Source of the DNA: Nicoliella spurrieriana
Lineage (GTDB): Bacteria > Bacillota > Bacilli > Lactobacillales > Lactobacillaceae
NCBI RefSeq assembly: GCF_023380205.1
Contig: NZ_CP093361.1
Coordinates: 1,330,172-1,394,171 of the forward strand
Reading direction: 5' to 3'
DNA length: 64,000 bases
The notes beneath the pieces are model-generated. The model saw nothing but the letters and a program-made list of their open reading frames with translations, ran no database searches and was not told the origin of the DNA. The position numbers and the translations under genes were made by a program. Numbering within the stretch: the stretch's first letter is position 1; every line of letters begins with the position of its first letter. Below, piece by piece: positions 58,801-61,800 of the stretch.

Positions 58801-61800
58801 TGCATTAATTGTATTCATTGCACTACTTGCGACACTGTTAGCTGATTTAAATACAGAATCCGAAACATTGTTAATGAAGTAAGAATTGATTTCACTAGCA
58901 GTCGTACTATTAGCACTGTATGAAGTGCTAATTGCGGATGATGCTAAACTTGCTTGACGATTATAATCGCTTGCAGACGATAGATAACTTTGATTTGAAT
59001 TATTTACACTACTAATTGAAGAACTAGCAATACTAAAGGCATTCGAAGCGCTATTAACGGAGGATGATCCCGAAGTAGTAGCAGCACTAACACTTGCAAA
59101 GGCGTTGGAAGCACTATTAAATGAATCAACAGCGGTGTTGATTGATTGAACGTCATTGGCAGCCTTAGAAGCAGCAACACTGGCACTATCAGTTAATTTT
59201 TGAATTGAAGCAGCGTTACTTGATAACGTAGTTGCAACTGAAGCAGCACTTGCAACCGCGCTCTTGGCGGCACTAGCAAAGCTATCTCCTGTGGTACTAC
59301 CAGCTAGGTAAGCGGAGTTCGCACTCGCATCATCATTGGCAACAGCAGTGGAATAGCTATTCACGGATGCAAGCAAACTAGTATCGGAACCGTGAAGTGA
59401 AGTAGCTTCACTGGCGGCACTAGAAGCGATACTGTTTTGTGTATCAGCATCATTAGCGTAGCTGGTAATTGCAGACTGAGCAGAGGATGCAGCTTGGGCA
59501 TACGAGGATAGGCTTGCATTGCTACCGTTAGAACCAGCACTAGCAATCGATGCAATGCTACCATTGGCACTATTAACACTGCTCCGATTGGAATCAGCTT
59601 GGGCAGCGTAGCTCGAAGCTTGAGCAGCATAGGAACTAGCAGAGCTAACGTTAGTGGAATCAGCAGTGTTAGCACTATTGGCAACTGATTGAGCAGAGTT
59701 TGCACTACTACTATTTTGACTTGCATTGGAATTGGCATTAGTGGCTTGACTAGCAGCTGATTGAGCAGATGACAATGCATCACTTGCAGCATCATTAGCA
59801 GCTTGGGCACTGGCTTGATCAATTTCAGCTTGCGCAGCAGCATTGCTTGCAGCGACCCGGGCTGAACTAGCAATTGATGACTGCTTATTAACATCAGTGA
59901 TTTGATTTTGAATTGCTGATGAAGCATTTGCTGCTTGAACTTGATATGAATTTCCAGCGCTAATATCACCATTTTGGTAAGCAGAATTAGCTTCCGATAC
60001 ATATGAATTAACACTAGCTAAGTTAGCAGAAGCAGCGCTAGAATCCTGTTTAGCTTGACTATCAGCACCAGAAGCAGCATATGCTGCGGAATTTGCAATG
60101 CTAGATTGATTAATTGCATCACTATTATATGAACTAGCAGAACTGGCATCCAAATTAGCACTTGATGCGAATGCGGATACTACGGAGTTATTGCTGTTAG
60201 CAGCTGAGAGCGAGTTAGCTACATTAGCATAACTATTAGCAGAGGAATTGGCCGTACTAGTTGCATTCGCTGCGGATCTAGCAGAACCAGCGTATTCAGA
60301 TGCCAACTGATAATCACTATTGACACCCACAGCGGTACTAGCAACTAAATTAGCAGATGAACTGGCAGAACTAGCAATTGAAGCGTCAGAACTAGATCCA
60401 GAAGTAGCTGCATTACTGTTGGTGTTAGCAGCACTCGAGGCACTTTGGGCAGTGCTATTAGCATTACTTGCGTTAGTAGATGCACTAGAAGCAATACTAT
60501 TCTGAACGCTACCATCACTAGCATAACTTGATGCTGCACTAGCAGCTTCACTAGCATTGATTGCATCAATAGCAGCCTTGCTAGCCGCAGAACTAGCAGC
60601 ACTTTGTTCAGAGATCGCATTACTACTATCACCATTAGTGGCATAACTTGATGCTGCAATAGCAGCACTAGATGCTACAGAATTTGCAGAACTAGCATCA
60701 GAGGATGCACTACTTGCCGTTGAACTTTGTAAGCCTGCGTTCGAACTATCATCCCGCGCCTTTGATGCTGCAGAACTAGCTACTGTAGCATCAGAACTAG
60801 CATTGGATGCAGCACTAGTTGCAATACTTGCATAAGAACTCAATGCTGAATTATTTGATTGCGCTTTAGCTGAACTATTCATTGATGATGCAATTGAGCC
60901 CGCACTAGTAGCACTATTTGAAGCATTCGTTGCCGTAGATGTTGCTGCATTAGCTTCATTTGAAGCAACTGAACTAGCAGAGCTAGCTAAACTACTTGAA
61001 TTAGAGGCGTTACTAGATGAACTACTTGCTTGGACAGCATAACTACCAGCAGCAATTGCAGCACTATCAGCAGATCCAGCAGCAACTGCTTTATTGTACG
61101 CACTACTTGCATCAGTAGCAGCTTGGCTCATTACTGAAGAATCACTTGAAGCACGTGAAGCAGCACTAGATGCACTGATTGTATAACTAGCGACAGAACT
61201 ATTAGCAACACTTGCTTTACTATCAGCAACAGAAGCATAACTAGAATTAATTGATACCTGAACGACATAAGAATTAGCTGCAGAACTATCCCCTGCAGAA
61301 TAAGCACTAACTGCTAATGAAGCATTAGTAGATGCAGAAGTAGCTTCGTTACTAGCAGCGATTGCATAGCTAGCTGCAATTGATGCTTGAGAACTTGCAG
61401 CATAACTTGCCGAACTAGCATCACTGGACGCAATATTAGCATCAGCACTAGCGGAACTAGCAACGACACTAGCACTATTAGCTATACTACTATCGTTTTT
61501 CAGGTTAGCATCAGATGGATACATGCTAGCAATCGAACTAATTGCTGATGATTGTGAACTAACTTGAGCGCTACCTGAAGCAATGGATCTTGATCCGGAA
61601 CTAGCAGTAACTGAATATGAATTAGCAGAACTACTATGAATGGTTGCATTAGATGATTGAATTGCAGCATCACTAGCACTAGCTTGAGCTGAACTGAGCA
61701 TTGTATTCATACTAATGATTGCATTTGCAATCGAATTAGCGTTTGAAATAATGGGTAGTTGCGATTGCATTTTAATAGCTGATAATGAATCAATATCTTG

